A DNA stretch of 42,592 bases from CAWDPQ01 sp049642465 (GTDB lineage: Bacteria; Acidobacteriota; Vicinamibacteria; Vicinamibacterales; 2-12-FULL-66-21). Position 1 is the first letter of the stretch, and the number at the start of each line of letters is the position of its first letter. The stretch is taken from positions 1 through 42,592 of the forward strand of contig JBAROV010000161.1 in NCBI GenBank assembly GCA_049642465.1. The letters run 5' to 3'. The notes under the pieces are model-generated. The model had not been told where the DNA came from. It searched no databases and saw nothing but the letters and a program-made list of their open reading frames with translations. The translations under genes were made by a program, and so were the position numbers. This document shows positions 33,448 through 41,209 of this stretch, piece after piece.

Positions 33448-33489
33448 GGGCCACGGGAATCTCGATAGGATCGATGCGTGAGGCGCTAA

Positions 33490-33636
33490 GTGTGGTTCAT
33501 CATTACGACCAGTCTTGCGGTCGTTGTCATCGCAGTCCTTGCGCACCGGCGCGCCGCAGCCGAGTCAGACCTGGGCTGGGTTACCGAACGATGGCTGACG
33601 GAATTCCGCGCGGATCAATCGGCGGACTCCAAGTAA
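33490..33636 (+). CDS. Very small single-helix membrane protein
   Basis: A 48-residue protein starting VWFIITTSLAVVVIAVLAHR and continuing RAAAESDLGWVTERWLTEFR. It has one N-terminal membrane helix and an amphipathic tail. The tail pattern SDLGWVTERWLTEFR reminds me of short acidobacterial proteins, but I know no function. GTG 33490 is preceded by GAGG at six to seven bases. The next gene, on the opposite strand, ends 35 bases further. Confidence 0.5.
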   Translation: MWFIITTSLAVVVIAVLAHRRAAAESDLGWVTERWLTEFRADQSADSK

Positions 33637-33670
33637 GGGAAGCAGCAGGTCCCGCGGCGACACCTTCAAG

Positions 33671-34741
33671 CTAGCCGGCGTATTCCTTCGCACTCTCTGC
33701 GAGCGTCATGAGCACCTTGCGGTCCGGCACCCTTTGCTTCAATCCCTCGACCTCGTCTGCACCGCTGGGTAGCGGCAAGGCGATTTGCCCGCCTTCGATC
33801 ACCGAGCGATAGAGGGCCGAGACGATTTCGAGTCCCTGATACGCCCGTTCGAAGCGGGCCGGGTGTGGTTTGCTTTCGTCATCGAGCCAGTCTGCGATCT
33901 CCTGCACGTAAGGCGGCATGTCGTGGTCGTAATCCATGCCACCTGCGCCGGACTGCACACCCTCGCGGGTCACCGCGCGCCAGCCACCGCCGGTGTGGAC
34001 TTCCGCGAAGCCGTCGGAACCCTGCGCGCCGATGCGGCACTTTCGCCACCAGTACGGAACCTCCGGCACGTCCGGCGCGCCCGCACCGCAGTCATAGATC
34101 CCTCGAACACCATTCGCAAAATGAACAACGCCCGAAATGTAGTCAGGTGACGCGTGGGAGTCCTGCAACTTGCCGCGCCCGGCGGCCTGGGCCATCGCCC
34201 ATTCGCCAGGCTGGTACTCGTTGAACCATGAGGTGTAGTCCACGAGGTGGCTGAGCATGTGGGTTGCCCACCCGGTGGCGGTGCCGTAGACACAGTGCAC
34301 CTTCCCGAGGGCGCCGCTCGCCACGATAGCTTTCACCCTCTTGTAGTGCTCGCCGTACCGGTGCTGATGGCTGACAACGGCCTTCAAGCCAGCATCCTCG
34401 AGCTTCTGACGAATGGCCATCCCTTCGGCGCTGGTCATCGCCACGGGCTTCTCGAACGCGATGAGTCTCGCACCCGCTTCGATTCCGATGTCGATGAGCG
34501 GCAGCCGAACGCTCGGCGGCGTGCAGAAGCAAAAGACGTCAGGCATCAATTCCGTCGCGAGCGCTCGGGCGTCCGTACTGGTCCGGACGTGACCGATTGT
34601 CGACGCTGCGACAGCGAGTCGCTGCGGATCCCTGCTGGCGATCCCAACGAGTTGAAAACGTGGATTGGCTGCAAATGCCGAGGCATGGTGCATGCCGCGC
34701 TTGCCCATGCCTGCGACCACGACGCGGTACTGCGCCGTCAC
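33671..34741 (-). CDS. Gfo/Idh/MocA-family oxidoreductase
   Basis: A 356-residue NAD(P)-dependent dehydrogenase. The Rossmann start is YRVVVAGMGKRGMHHASAFA, and EKPVAMTSAEG supplies the family Lys-Pro. The C-terminal alpha/beta domain (GATGWATHMLSHLVDYTSW region, with H-x-x-H-like residues) holds the substrate. It probably oxidises a sugar or sugar nucleotide hydroxyl. GTG 34741 overlaps the stop of the upstream aminotransferase (GTGA), so the two are coupled. Together they resemble pairs that make amino sugars (an oxidation followed by transamination). Confidence 0.85.
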   Translation of the reverse strand: MTAQYRVVVAGMGKRGMHHASAFAANPRFQLVGIASRDPQRLAVAASTIGHVRTSTDARALATELMPDVFCFCTPPSVRLPLIDIGIEAGARLIAFEKPVAMTSAEGMAIRQKLEDAGLKAVVSHQHRYGEHYKRVKAIVASGALGKVHCVYGTATGWATHMLSHLVDYTSWFNEYQPGEWAMAQAAGRGKLQDSHASPDYISGVVHFANGVRGIYDCGAGAPDVPEVPYWWRKCRIGAQGSDGFAEVHTGGGWRAVTREGVQSGAGGMDYDHDMPPYVQEIADWLDDESKPHPARFERAYQGLEIVSALYRSVIEGGQIALPLPSGADEVEGLKQRVPDRKVLMTLAESAKEYAG

Positions 34742-35874
34742 TTAGCAGACCGATCCCATTCGAGGATTTTGGCCACGACGTAGTCCACTTCCGCGGCGGT
34801 CAGTTCCGGGTACATCGGCAGGCTGATACAGCTGGCCGCATTGCGCTCCGCGTGTGCGACGGACCCCACGACGCGGGCGCCCTTGCCCCACGGATAGCCG
34901 TCCTGCTTATGGATCGCGATCGAGTAATGCGTCTTTGCGTCAATGCCGTTCTGCACCAGAAAGTCGAGCAACTGGTCGCGATGCGCGGGGTTCTTCGTTT
35001 CAATCACGTACAGGTGGAACACGTGGCGATAGTTCGGCCGGACGTACGGAAGCTCGATGTGTGCGCCCCCCTTCAGACCGGCCGTGTAGCGAGTGGCCCA
35101 TTGCATGCGCTGATCGTTCCACGCGTGAATGTGCTTCAACTTGGCGCTGAGCACGCCGGCATGGAGATCGTCCAGCCGGCTGTTGAAGCCAAAGCTGTGA
35201 ACATTGCGCTTCGTCGAACCGTGGTTGCGCAGTTTCCGCACCTTCGCATCGATGTCGGCGTCGTTCGTGACGAGCGCGCCGCCGTCGCCGAATGTGCCCA
35301 GGTTCTTCTGAATGATGAAGCTGATGGAGGTGGCGTCGCTCAACTCGCCGATGCGGAAGCCGTCCCCGGCGGCGTCAATCGCCTGGGCGTTGTCTTCGAT
35401 CACGCGCAGCTTGTGCTTGTCGGCGATCTTCCGGATGGCTGGCATGTCGGCGCATTGCCCGTAGAGATGGACGGGAATGATGGCCTTCGTGTTCGGCGTG
35501 ATGGCCGCCTCGATTGCGGCAGGGTCGATGCATTTCGTTTGCGGATCGCAGTCGACGAATACGGCTGTCGCCCCGGCAATCCAGATGGCCTCCGCAGTCG
35601 CAAAAAACGTATTGGGATGGGTGATGACCTCGTCTCCGGCGCCAATTCCCATTGCCATCAAGGCCAGCCAGATGGCATCGGTCCCGTTGCCGACGCCGAT
35701 CGCATGCCTGGTCCCGTGAAAGGTCGCCAGTTCCTGCTCGAACTGTTTGAGCATTGGCCCTTGCACGTACTCACCGCTTTCGAGGACTCGCCGGATATTG
35801 GCATCGATTTCTGACTGGATGTTCTTGTACTGACGAACGTGACCGTAGAACCCGACCTGCATCATCACCTGCAT
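34738..35874 (-). CDS. DegT/DnrJ/EryC1/StrS-family PLP aminotransferase
   Basis: A 378-residue sugar aminotransferase. Family marks are YVQGPMLKQFEQELATFHGT near the start, AIGVGNGTDAIWLALMAMGI, and GDEVITHPNTFFATAEAIW. IPVHLYGQCADMPAI comes next, and the PLP Lys is in IIQKNLGTFGDGGAL. The line NHGSTKRNVHSFGFNSRLDD follows, as does HYSIAIHKQDGYPWG for substrate contacts. It transfers an amino group to a keto sugar, typically in nucleotide-sugar or antibiotic pathways. ATG 35874 is chosen as the family-like start; a longer start at 35910 adds a basic tail. Confidence 0.9.
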   Translation of the reverse strand: MQVMMQVGFYGHVRQYKNIQSEIDANIRRVLESGEYVQGPMLKQFEQELATFHGTRHAIGVGNGTDAIWLALMAMGIGAGDEVITHPNTFFATAEAIWIAGATAVFVDCDPQTKCIDPAAIEAAITPNTKAIIPVHLYGQCADMPAIRKIADKHKLRVIEDNAQAIDAAGDGFRIGELSDATSISFIIQKNLGTFGDGGALVTNDADIDAKVRKLRNHGSTKRNVHSFGFNSRLDDLHAGVLSAKLKHIHAWNDQRMQWATRYTAGLKGGAHIELPYVRPNYRHVFHLYVIETKNPAHRDQLLDFLVQNGIDAKTHYSIAIHKQDGYPWGKGARVVGSVAHAERNAASCISLPMYPELTAAEVDYVVAKILEWDRSAK

Positions 35875-35925
35875 TGCTGCTCTCTCTTTTCTCAGTGCTC
35901 GTGGGGCCACACCCCCACTCGTTCT

Positions 35926-35960
35926 CGCTCGGCGGTCGGCCTTCGGCCGACTTGCCTCCG
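35926..35960. repeat. Perfect GTCGGCC hairpin in GC-rich intergenic sequence
   Basis: GTCGGCC (35935-35941) and GGCCGAC (35945-35951) form a 7-bp stem with a three-base loop TTC. The flanking bases up to about 36000 (TTGCCTCCGGCGCTTCGCTC and GGGCCGCAGGCGCTCTCGC) resemble a dispersed GC-rich repeat that I remember from other genomes, and the frame through it is a common spurious one. The 173-base gap 35875-36047 contains nothing else. There is no T-run. Confidence 0.5.
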
Positions 35961-36047
35961 GCGCTTCGCTCGGGCCGCAGGCGCTCTCGCGTTCCGGAAA
36001 TCAATCGGCAAGTTTACAACGAGGCGCCCGGCGGCGCACCCGCGACG

Positions 36048-37571
36048 TCAGCGGACCAGGTTCCGGATCCACTCGATCACCCGCGTCTTGTAGAACATCC
36101 ACTCCGGATGCCCTTCCCAGTTCTCGAGACCATGAGGAGCATTCTCGAGCGCAACGATTTGGTGGCGCGCCCCAATCTCACTCAATCGGCGTCCGAACGC
36201 CCGCGCCTGCTCCCACAGCCGCTCGCCTGTGCCATTCACCAGAAGAACCGGCGGCATCTCCCTGCGCGCGGTGTAGAGCGGCGAGTATCTCCGCAGCAGC
36301 GCACGCGCCTCATCGTCCAGCACGTGGCGGTGAAAGAGGCGCACGAGAAGGGATCGAGGCGACGCATCGTTCACCATCGCGTTGAAGTCGTAGACGCCAT
36401 AGAACGAGACAACGCCTGCGAGATCGGGATCCTCGGCGGCCACTTGCAGCACGATCTGCCCGCTCGCCGATTCGCCGACGAGAACGAGTCGCTTCGGGTC
36501 GATGTTGAAGCGGGCCTGTTGGCTACGCACGAACCGAACAGCCTTCCGCACGTCGTCGATCTGATCTTCGTTGCGGAACGCAGGCGTGAGTCGATAGTCG
36601 ATTGAAAACCACGCCAGGCGTGCCTGCGCTAGTGGCTCGAACAGCGGCGTTACGTAAGTGACCTTGTCACCAGCTTCCCAGCCGCCGCCGTGAACGATAA
36701 TGACCGCGGGGACCGGCGCGGTCGCGCGTGGCAGAAACGCATCGAGTGCGAGTTGAGACGCAGTGTCATAAACGATGTCTTTCTGAACCGCGCCAGTCCG
36801 GAATTCGGTGGGGCGCGCCGAACCCGGACTGAGAGCGTTCAGCCAGCGCACGAGGCTGCCTTTGTAAGTCCACTGCGACGGCCACCAATTCTCCACGCGA
36901 TGGCTGGCGCCTTTCTCCTCGAGGAACTGGCAATGATTGCCGGCGTTTACGAGCTTTGAGCAGTATTGACGCGCCTCATCCACCGGCGCTTCGGTGTCCG
37001 CGCCGCCATGAATCACGAGCATCGGCGGCATGCTGCTGACAACGGGAGTGGAGGGGTACAAGCCGCCCATGAGGGCGACGCCGATGACGCCAGGGAGCTT
37101 TTCGGACGCGAGCACCGCGGCAAGGTGGGCGCCGGAGTCTTCCCCGAGCAGGACAAGACGGCTGGCGTCGATACCGAAGTCCTGCGACCGGCATCGAATG
37201 AATGCCAGTGCGGAACGGATGTCGGACAACGAATCCTCGTACTTCGCCGGACCACCGGCACGATAATCCAGCGAGAACCAGTGGTATCCCGCGCGAGTCA
37301 CCAGTTCGAGGATCTGTCCGACGTGCGCGACGCGACTGCCCGACGCCCAACGGCCGCCGTGTATCACGATGACGGCCGGCGCTCCGCGATTACCGCGCTG
37401 CACGTATGCGTCCAACGCGAGATTGCCCGAATAGGGGATGTCGCCCAGAGAACCCGGAATGACGTAATTGCCGTCTGGATTCCGTACCTGCAGTCGAGGG
37501 CACGGCTGCGCCCGGGCAGAGCCACAGAAGCCCACGAGAATCAGGAGCCACAGAATCGATCTGACGTGCAC
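36048..37571 (-). CDS. Exported double alpha/beta hydrolase with altered nucleophile elbows
   Basis: A 507-residue exported protein (signal ILWLLILVGFCGSARAQ) with two tandem esterase-like domains. Domain 1 (about 45-245) has HGG at 71-73, a catalytic-elbow segment LLGEDSGAHLAA, acid HGGADTEAP and His in GASHRVENWW. At the nucleophile position this elbow reads Asp145 (codon GAC, 37137-37139) with Ser146 next to it, not Gly-x-Ser-x-Gly. Domain 2 (about 260-500) has HGGGW, GESAS (Ser368, then Ser in place of Gly), and His in ENAPHGLENW. Its acid residue appears replaced (GTGERLWEQA). Domain 2 resembles esterases or lipases; domain 1 may have changed chemistry. Start GTG 37571 opens the signal. 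Confidence 0.8.
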   Translation of the reverse strand: MHVRSILWLLILVGFCGSARAQPCPRLQVRNPDGNYVIPGSLGDIPYSGNLALDAYVQRGNRGAPAVIVIHGGRWASGSRVAHVGQILELVTRAGYHWFSLDYRAGGPAKYEDSLSDIRSALAFIRCRSQDFGIDASRLVLLGEDSGAHLAAVLASEKLPGVIGVALMGGLYPSTPVVSSMPPMLVIHGGADTEAPVDEARQYCSKLVNAGNHCQFLEEKGASHRVENWWPSQWTYKGSLVRWLNALSPGSARPTEFRTGAVQKDIVYDTASQLALDAFLPRATAPVPAVIIVHGGGWEAGDKVTYVTPLFEPLAQARLAWFSIDYRLTPAFRNEDQIDDVRKAVRFVRSQQARFNIDPKRLVLVGESASGQIVLQVAAEDPDLAGVVSFYGVYDFNAMVNDASPRSLLVRLFHRHVLDDEARALLRRYSPLYTARREMPPVLLVNGTGERLWEQARAFGRRLSEIGARHQIVALENAPHGLENWEGHPEWMFYKTRVIEWIRNLVR

Positions 37572-37615
37572 GCGTCGTTATTATCACGTCTGCGGACGCT
37601 CAACGCGAACCGTCC

Positions 37616-39421
37616 ATGAGACCGATCCGCGCGGCCATCGCTCTCGGCCTCCTGTCTTTCTACATCGGCTGGGTTTTCCGGCTGACGGATGGAACTATCT
37701 GGCACCTGGGTCTTGGCGACTGGATGGATCCCTACTTCAGCAACGCCCTGATGGAGCACTGGTACCAGAGCCTTCTCAGGATGTCGGATCCTTCGTCGCC
37801 GCCGATGTATCACCCTGTCCGCGGAACGCTGGGTTATTCGCACGGGCTCATTCTCTACGTTCCTTTCTACGCGGCAGCCAGGCCATTCCTCCATCCCTTT
37901 GCCGCCCAGACGGTGATGCTTCTCCTCGTGATGGTGACGGGTATGGTCTGCCTCTTCGCGGTGTTTCGCCGACATCAGCGTCTGTCGTTTCTCGAAGCTG
38001 CATTGCTGAGTGCGTTTTTCCTCACCTCGCGGAACGTAACGAATGGCGAGACAGGCGTCTGGCTTCAGCGCGCGTCCGTGCTTCTAGTCCCTCCAGCATT
38101 GCTCCTCCTGCTCCACGTCTCACGGATGCGCGATGGAGGCGCCAAGCTGGTGTTGGCAGGGCTCTCAGGGCTTCTTGCCACGCTGTTATTCACGCAGGAT
38201 TTTCAGACTGCGCTGTTCACGGTGCTGATCCTGCTCCTCGCCGGGGCAGTCCTCGTCCTCGCCATGCGCCCACCAGCGCCGAGCCCGGCCGCCCTCTGGC
38301 GAGCCGATAGATCGTTGCTGGGACGAGCCATCCTGGTGACGAGTGCCCTCGCCGTCGCATGGACCGTTGTGGTGATTGCGACCGGCGGTGTCGCGTTGCG
38401 GATTGCGAATATCACGGTTCGGTCCCACGATTGGCGGCGTCCGGCGCTGATCGCCGTCGGCGGGATACTCGCCCTGATCGCGTGGCACTGGCGCGACGTC
38501 AGACGGATCTCGATGCACGCCAAGGCGTGGCACGTGGCGCTGGCGGTTGGCGCACTAACCGGTCTGGCGGTCTTTGTCTGGATCTATCTGCCGAGTTACC
38601 GCGAGCACCACGCGTTTGCCGAGCAAGATCTCCTGAATCTGTTGACCACCCGAAATCCGGCCAGTTGGCGTGGACCGTTGGATGTCCTGAAAGACCTGGC
38701 TGCCTACAGGAGCATGCGGTCGTTTCTCCTGGTGGTGGTCCTGGGCCTGCTTGTCTGGATTCCCGCATTGAGGTTTGACAAGCCAACGCGCGTCTTCGCG
38801 CTCGCAGTTCTCCTCATCAGTGCGCTCGTCATGGTTCTGCCCATTCGTTTCGGCGATTTCTCGGTCTGGCGCACGGTCTTCTGGCCGCTGCCCGGCGTGG
38901 CCGCCATTCGAGATCCGAGCCGTATCATCCCCGTGTATGAACTGGCGGTCGTTTTGGTGGTGGCCGCATTCCTGGCGCAGATTCGGACCCGCGCGGGCCT
39001 CCGCCGCGCTGTGGCGGTGTTGCTCCTCACGCTGATGGTGACCAATTGGAACCCGGAGCGTTTCGACTACATTCGCACGACCGCGGAGTTCGACCGGTGG
39101 ATCGTGGCACCGATCGAGATCGACCGGACGTGCGCCTCCTTCTTCATGAAGCGAGGTCCCAGCGAATACCTGGCACGGCAGGGAAATACCCGAACGCTCT
39201 ACGGCCTCGACGCGCTCTTCATATCCCTGCGCCACGGCATTCCAACGCTCAACGGCTATAGTGCGTGGTCCCCCGCCGACTGGGGGCTGGCGTTCCCGGA
39301 AGAGCCGGAGTACATCCCTGCCGCTCGAAAATGGATCGCCCGTCACGGACTCACCGGAACCTGCGAATTCGACGTTCAGTCCCGAAAGATGCAGCCCTTT
39401 GCAATCGGCGGTAGTCAATGA
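37616..39421 (+). CDS. Polytopic membrane protein, GT-C glycosyltransferase-like
   Basis: A 601-residue inner-membrane protein with about 12 predicted helices. The pattern of an early Asp in GDWMDPYFSNALMEHWYQSL, then MYHPVRGTLGYSHGLILYVP, is typical of lipid-linked-sugar GT-C transferases, but the exact family cannot be named. ATG 37616 is convincing: the gene begins 45 bases after the upstream start on the other strand. Its TGA stop overlaps the MFS start (ATGA). With the amino-sugar enzymes nearby, a role in decorating envelope glycans is plausible but inferred. Confidence 0.6.
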   Translation: MRPIRAAIALGLLSFYIGWVFRLTDGTIWHLGLGDWMDPYFSNALMEHWYQSLLRMSDPSSPPMYHPVRGTLGYSHGLILYVPFYAAARPFLHPFAAQTVMLLLVMVTGMVCLFAVFRRHQRLSFLEAALLSAFFLTSRNVTNGETGVWLQRASVLLVPPALLLLLHVSRMRDGGAKLVLAGLSGLLATLLFTQDFQTALFTVLILLLAGAVLVLAMRPPAPSPAALWRADRSLLGRAILVTSALAVAWTVVVIATGGVALRIANITVRSHDWRRPALIAVGGILALIAWHWRDVRRISMHAKAWHVALAVGALTGLAVFVWIYLPSYREHHAFAEQDLLNLLTTRNPASWRGPLDVLKDLAAYRSMRSFLLVVVLGLLVWIPALRFDKPTRVFALAVLLISALVMVLPIRFGDFSVWRTVFWPLPGVAAIRDPSRIIPVYELAVVLVVAAFLAQIRTRAGLRRAVAVLLLTLMVTNWNPERFDYIRTTAEFDRWIVAPIEIDRTCASFFMKRGPSEYLARQGNTRTLYGLDALFISLRHGIPTLNGYSAWSPADWGLAFPEEPEYIPAARKWIARHGLTGTCEFDVQSRKMQPFAIGGSQ

Positions 39422-40674
39422 CAGAGCCCCAACCCCGTACGGTCCCGTGGGCCCTGGTCCTGCTGCTCATCCTCGCGATGGTGGTGTGCTACGCGCATCG
39501 TGGCGCGCTGTCGATTGCGGCGCCGTTCATGATGAAGGAGCTGGGCCTGCGGCCAGCGACGATGGGCGTCCTGTTGTCGGCATTTTTCTGGCTGTACGCG
39601 TTCATGCAGGTCCCAGCCGGGTGGATCGTCGATCGGTTCGGCGTGAAGTGGGCGTACGCCGGAGGGTTCGCCTTCTGGTCGATGGCCTCCGCGCTGACCG
39701 GATTCGCGCAGGGGGCGATGAGCCTGATTGGACTGCGGCTCGCGCTCGGGGTCGGTCAGTCGGTCGCCTTCCCGGCCAGCGCGAGTGCGGTGTCCCGGAG
39801 TTTCCGCGATCGCGAACGCGGGCTGGTGACGGCGGGCTATTTGAGCGGGGTGCGGATCGGGCAGGCGATCGTCGGCGCCATTGGGGCGGTGATGATCGCG
39901 AAATACGGCTACCGAGGGTTCTTCCTGATCATCAGCCTCACGGCCCTGCTCTGGTTGATTCCCTGGATGGCATTCTGGAGTCGGAGCCAGCTGGCGCTCC
40001 GTCATCCCGGCAGCCCGGCAGCCGTACCGAGCGCCTATTTCTCCTTCCGCGATGCGGTGTTACTCCTGCGGCACCGCACCGTTCTTGGCATCTTCCTCGG
40101 CTACTTCGCGTACGACTACGTGTGGTTCGTCTACGTGACGTGGCTTCCGTCGTATCTCATCGTCGGCCGAAAATTCACGACAGCGGAAATGGGTTTCTAC
40201 AGTTCAGTGCCGTACCTCATCATGATGGTCGTCATCCTGATGTCGGGTGCGCTGAGCGACTACGTGATCCGGCGAGGCCGTGCCGAGCGCGCCGTGCGCA
40301 AGTGGTTCATTGCCGTGGGGATGCTCGTTGCCTGTCTCATCGTCCCCGCCGGGCTCGTCGAAGACAGAGTCACGAGCGTCTGGCTGCTGACCGCGGCGCT
40401 CATGGGCATCGGGATCGCGTCACCGAATACCTGGACGCTGACGCAAGTGGTCTGCGCGAGGCCAATCGTGGGTACGGTGTCGGGCATTCAGAATTTTGGT
40501 GGAAACCTGGGTGGTATCGTCGCCCCGGCACTGACCGGTTATACGGTCTCCTCCAGCGGATCGTTTGGCGTGCCATTTGTCGTGTGCGGCGTCGTTCTGG
40601 TGGTTGGGGTGCTGTGTTATTGGTTGCTGGTCTCGGAGCATGTGGAGATGCAGACGGAGGCAATCGCGCGATAA
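39418..40674 (+). CDS. MFS transporter, ACS-like
   Basis: A 418-residue transporter with 12 helices. The family signature between helices 2 and 3 is WIVDRFGVKWAYAGGFAFWS, and the N-terminus ALVLLLILAMVVCYAHRGALS fits the anion-cation symporter (ACS) branch, which imports sugar acids and similar anions. The substrate is not determinable from sequence. The start overlaps the membrane-protein stop by four bases, so the two are cotranscribed. Confidence 0.85.
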   Translation: MTEPQPRTVPWALVLLLILAMVVCYAHRGALSIAAPFMMKELGLRPATMGVLLSAFFWLYAFMQVPAGWIVDRFGVKWAYAGGFAFWSMASALTGFAQGAMSLIGLRLALGVGQSVAFPASASAVSRSFRDRERGLVTAGYLSGVRIGQAIVGAIGAVMIAKYGYRGFFLIISLTALLWLIPWMAFWSRSQLALRHPGSPAAVPSAYFSFRDAVLLLRHRTVLGIFLGYFAYDYVWFVYVTWLPSYLIVGRKFTTAEMGFYSSVPYLIMMVVILMSGALSDYVIRRGRAERAVRKWFIAVGMLVACLIVPAGLVEDRVTSVWLLTAALMGIGIASPNTWTLTQVVCARPIVGTVSGIQNFGGNLGGIVAPALTGYTVSSSGSFGVPFVVCGVVLVVGVLCYWLLVSEHVEMQTEAIAR

Positions 40675-40681
40675 TTTCTCA

Positions 40682-40978
40682 ATGGTCCTCCCTGTCCCTT
40701 TATTCGGGTTGATGCTGTTCCGCGACAACCGAGCGCCAACCATCGACACGCGGCGGTTCGTTCCAGACTTCCTGAAGATTCGCTGCCCGCGCTGTTTCTG
40801 GAGGCCCCAGAAGTCAGATCGCTGGCTCTGCTCCCCCGGCTGCCAACACTGCTGGAACACGTTCGAGACGGCCGGCATCTGCCCCGGGTGCTCCAAGCAC
40901 TGGGCCAGCACTGCCTGTCTCAGCTGCCAGCAATGGTCTCCCCACGAGGATTGGTACGAGCACACCACTGACGATTGA
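40682..40978 (+). CDS. Cysteine-rich zinc-ribbon protein
   Basis: A 98-residue protein. From residue 28 or so it has repeated zinc-binding pairs: RCPRCFWRPQKSDRWLCSPG, CQHCWNTFETAGICPGC, and CLSCQQWSPHEDWYE. The ending SPHEDWY and WNTF between pairs are familiar from a small family in Acidobacteria and Bacteroidota, whose function is unknown. The start ATG 40682 follows the MFS stop by seven bases, so it may be part of the same transcript. The final Asp-Asp-stop (GAC GAT TGA) is the first word of array E. Confidence 0.75.
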   Translation: MVLPVPLFGLMLFRDNRAPTIDTRRFVPDFLKIRCPRCFWRPQKSDRWLCSPGCQHCWNTFETAGICPGCSKHWASTACLSCQQWSPHEDWYEHTTDD

Positions 40979-41197
40979 GGACTGCGGACCGACGATTGCT
41001 TTGATTGGTGAATGACGATTGGATTGGTGAATGACGATTGGATTGGGGATTGCTGATTTGATTTGAGGTCCAATCGACAATCCAGTCCCCAATCGGCAAT
41101 GCAATCCTCGATCACCAGTGCAATCGCCAATCCACAATTCAATCGACAATTGACAATGGGCCGCGCAGTCGTCAATCTGCAGCCTGCAGTCGTCAGT
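40969..41197. repeat. Array E: GATTG/CAATC word array
   Basis: The left half (to about 41060) repeats GATTG words, including two exact 19-base units (GATTGGTGAATGACGATTG) at 41003-41021 and 41022-41040. The right half (from about 41071) repeats the reverse word CAATC; CAATCGACAAT occurs at 41071-41081 and 41140-41150. The right end CAGTCGTCAGTC mirrors the left end around 40968-40985 imperfectly. It could form a large cruciform. The array overlaps the stop of the zinc-ribbon gene and runs up to the ribosome-binding site of the ADOP permease. Confidence 0.85.
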
Positions 41198-41209
41198 CAA
41201 GAGGAGCTC

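Noticed and set aside
34597..35814. Long plus-strand open frame of 405 codons
   Set aside because: Antisense shadow of the DegT aminotransferase, whose family motifs are clear on the other strand.
35935..35951. Terminator for the aminotransferase operon or promoter operator
   Set aside because: The stem is strong but lies upstream of a minus-strand gene with no T-run; annotated as a repeat only.
35754..36605. Plus-strand open frame of 283 codons
   Set aside because: It is antisense to the aminotransferase end and the double hydrolase, with random-looking sequence.
39261..40712. Long plus-strand frame of 483 codons overlapping MFS
   Set aside because: Arg/Gly-rich translation in another frame of the MFS gene; no domain.
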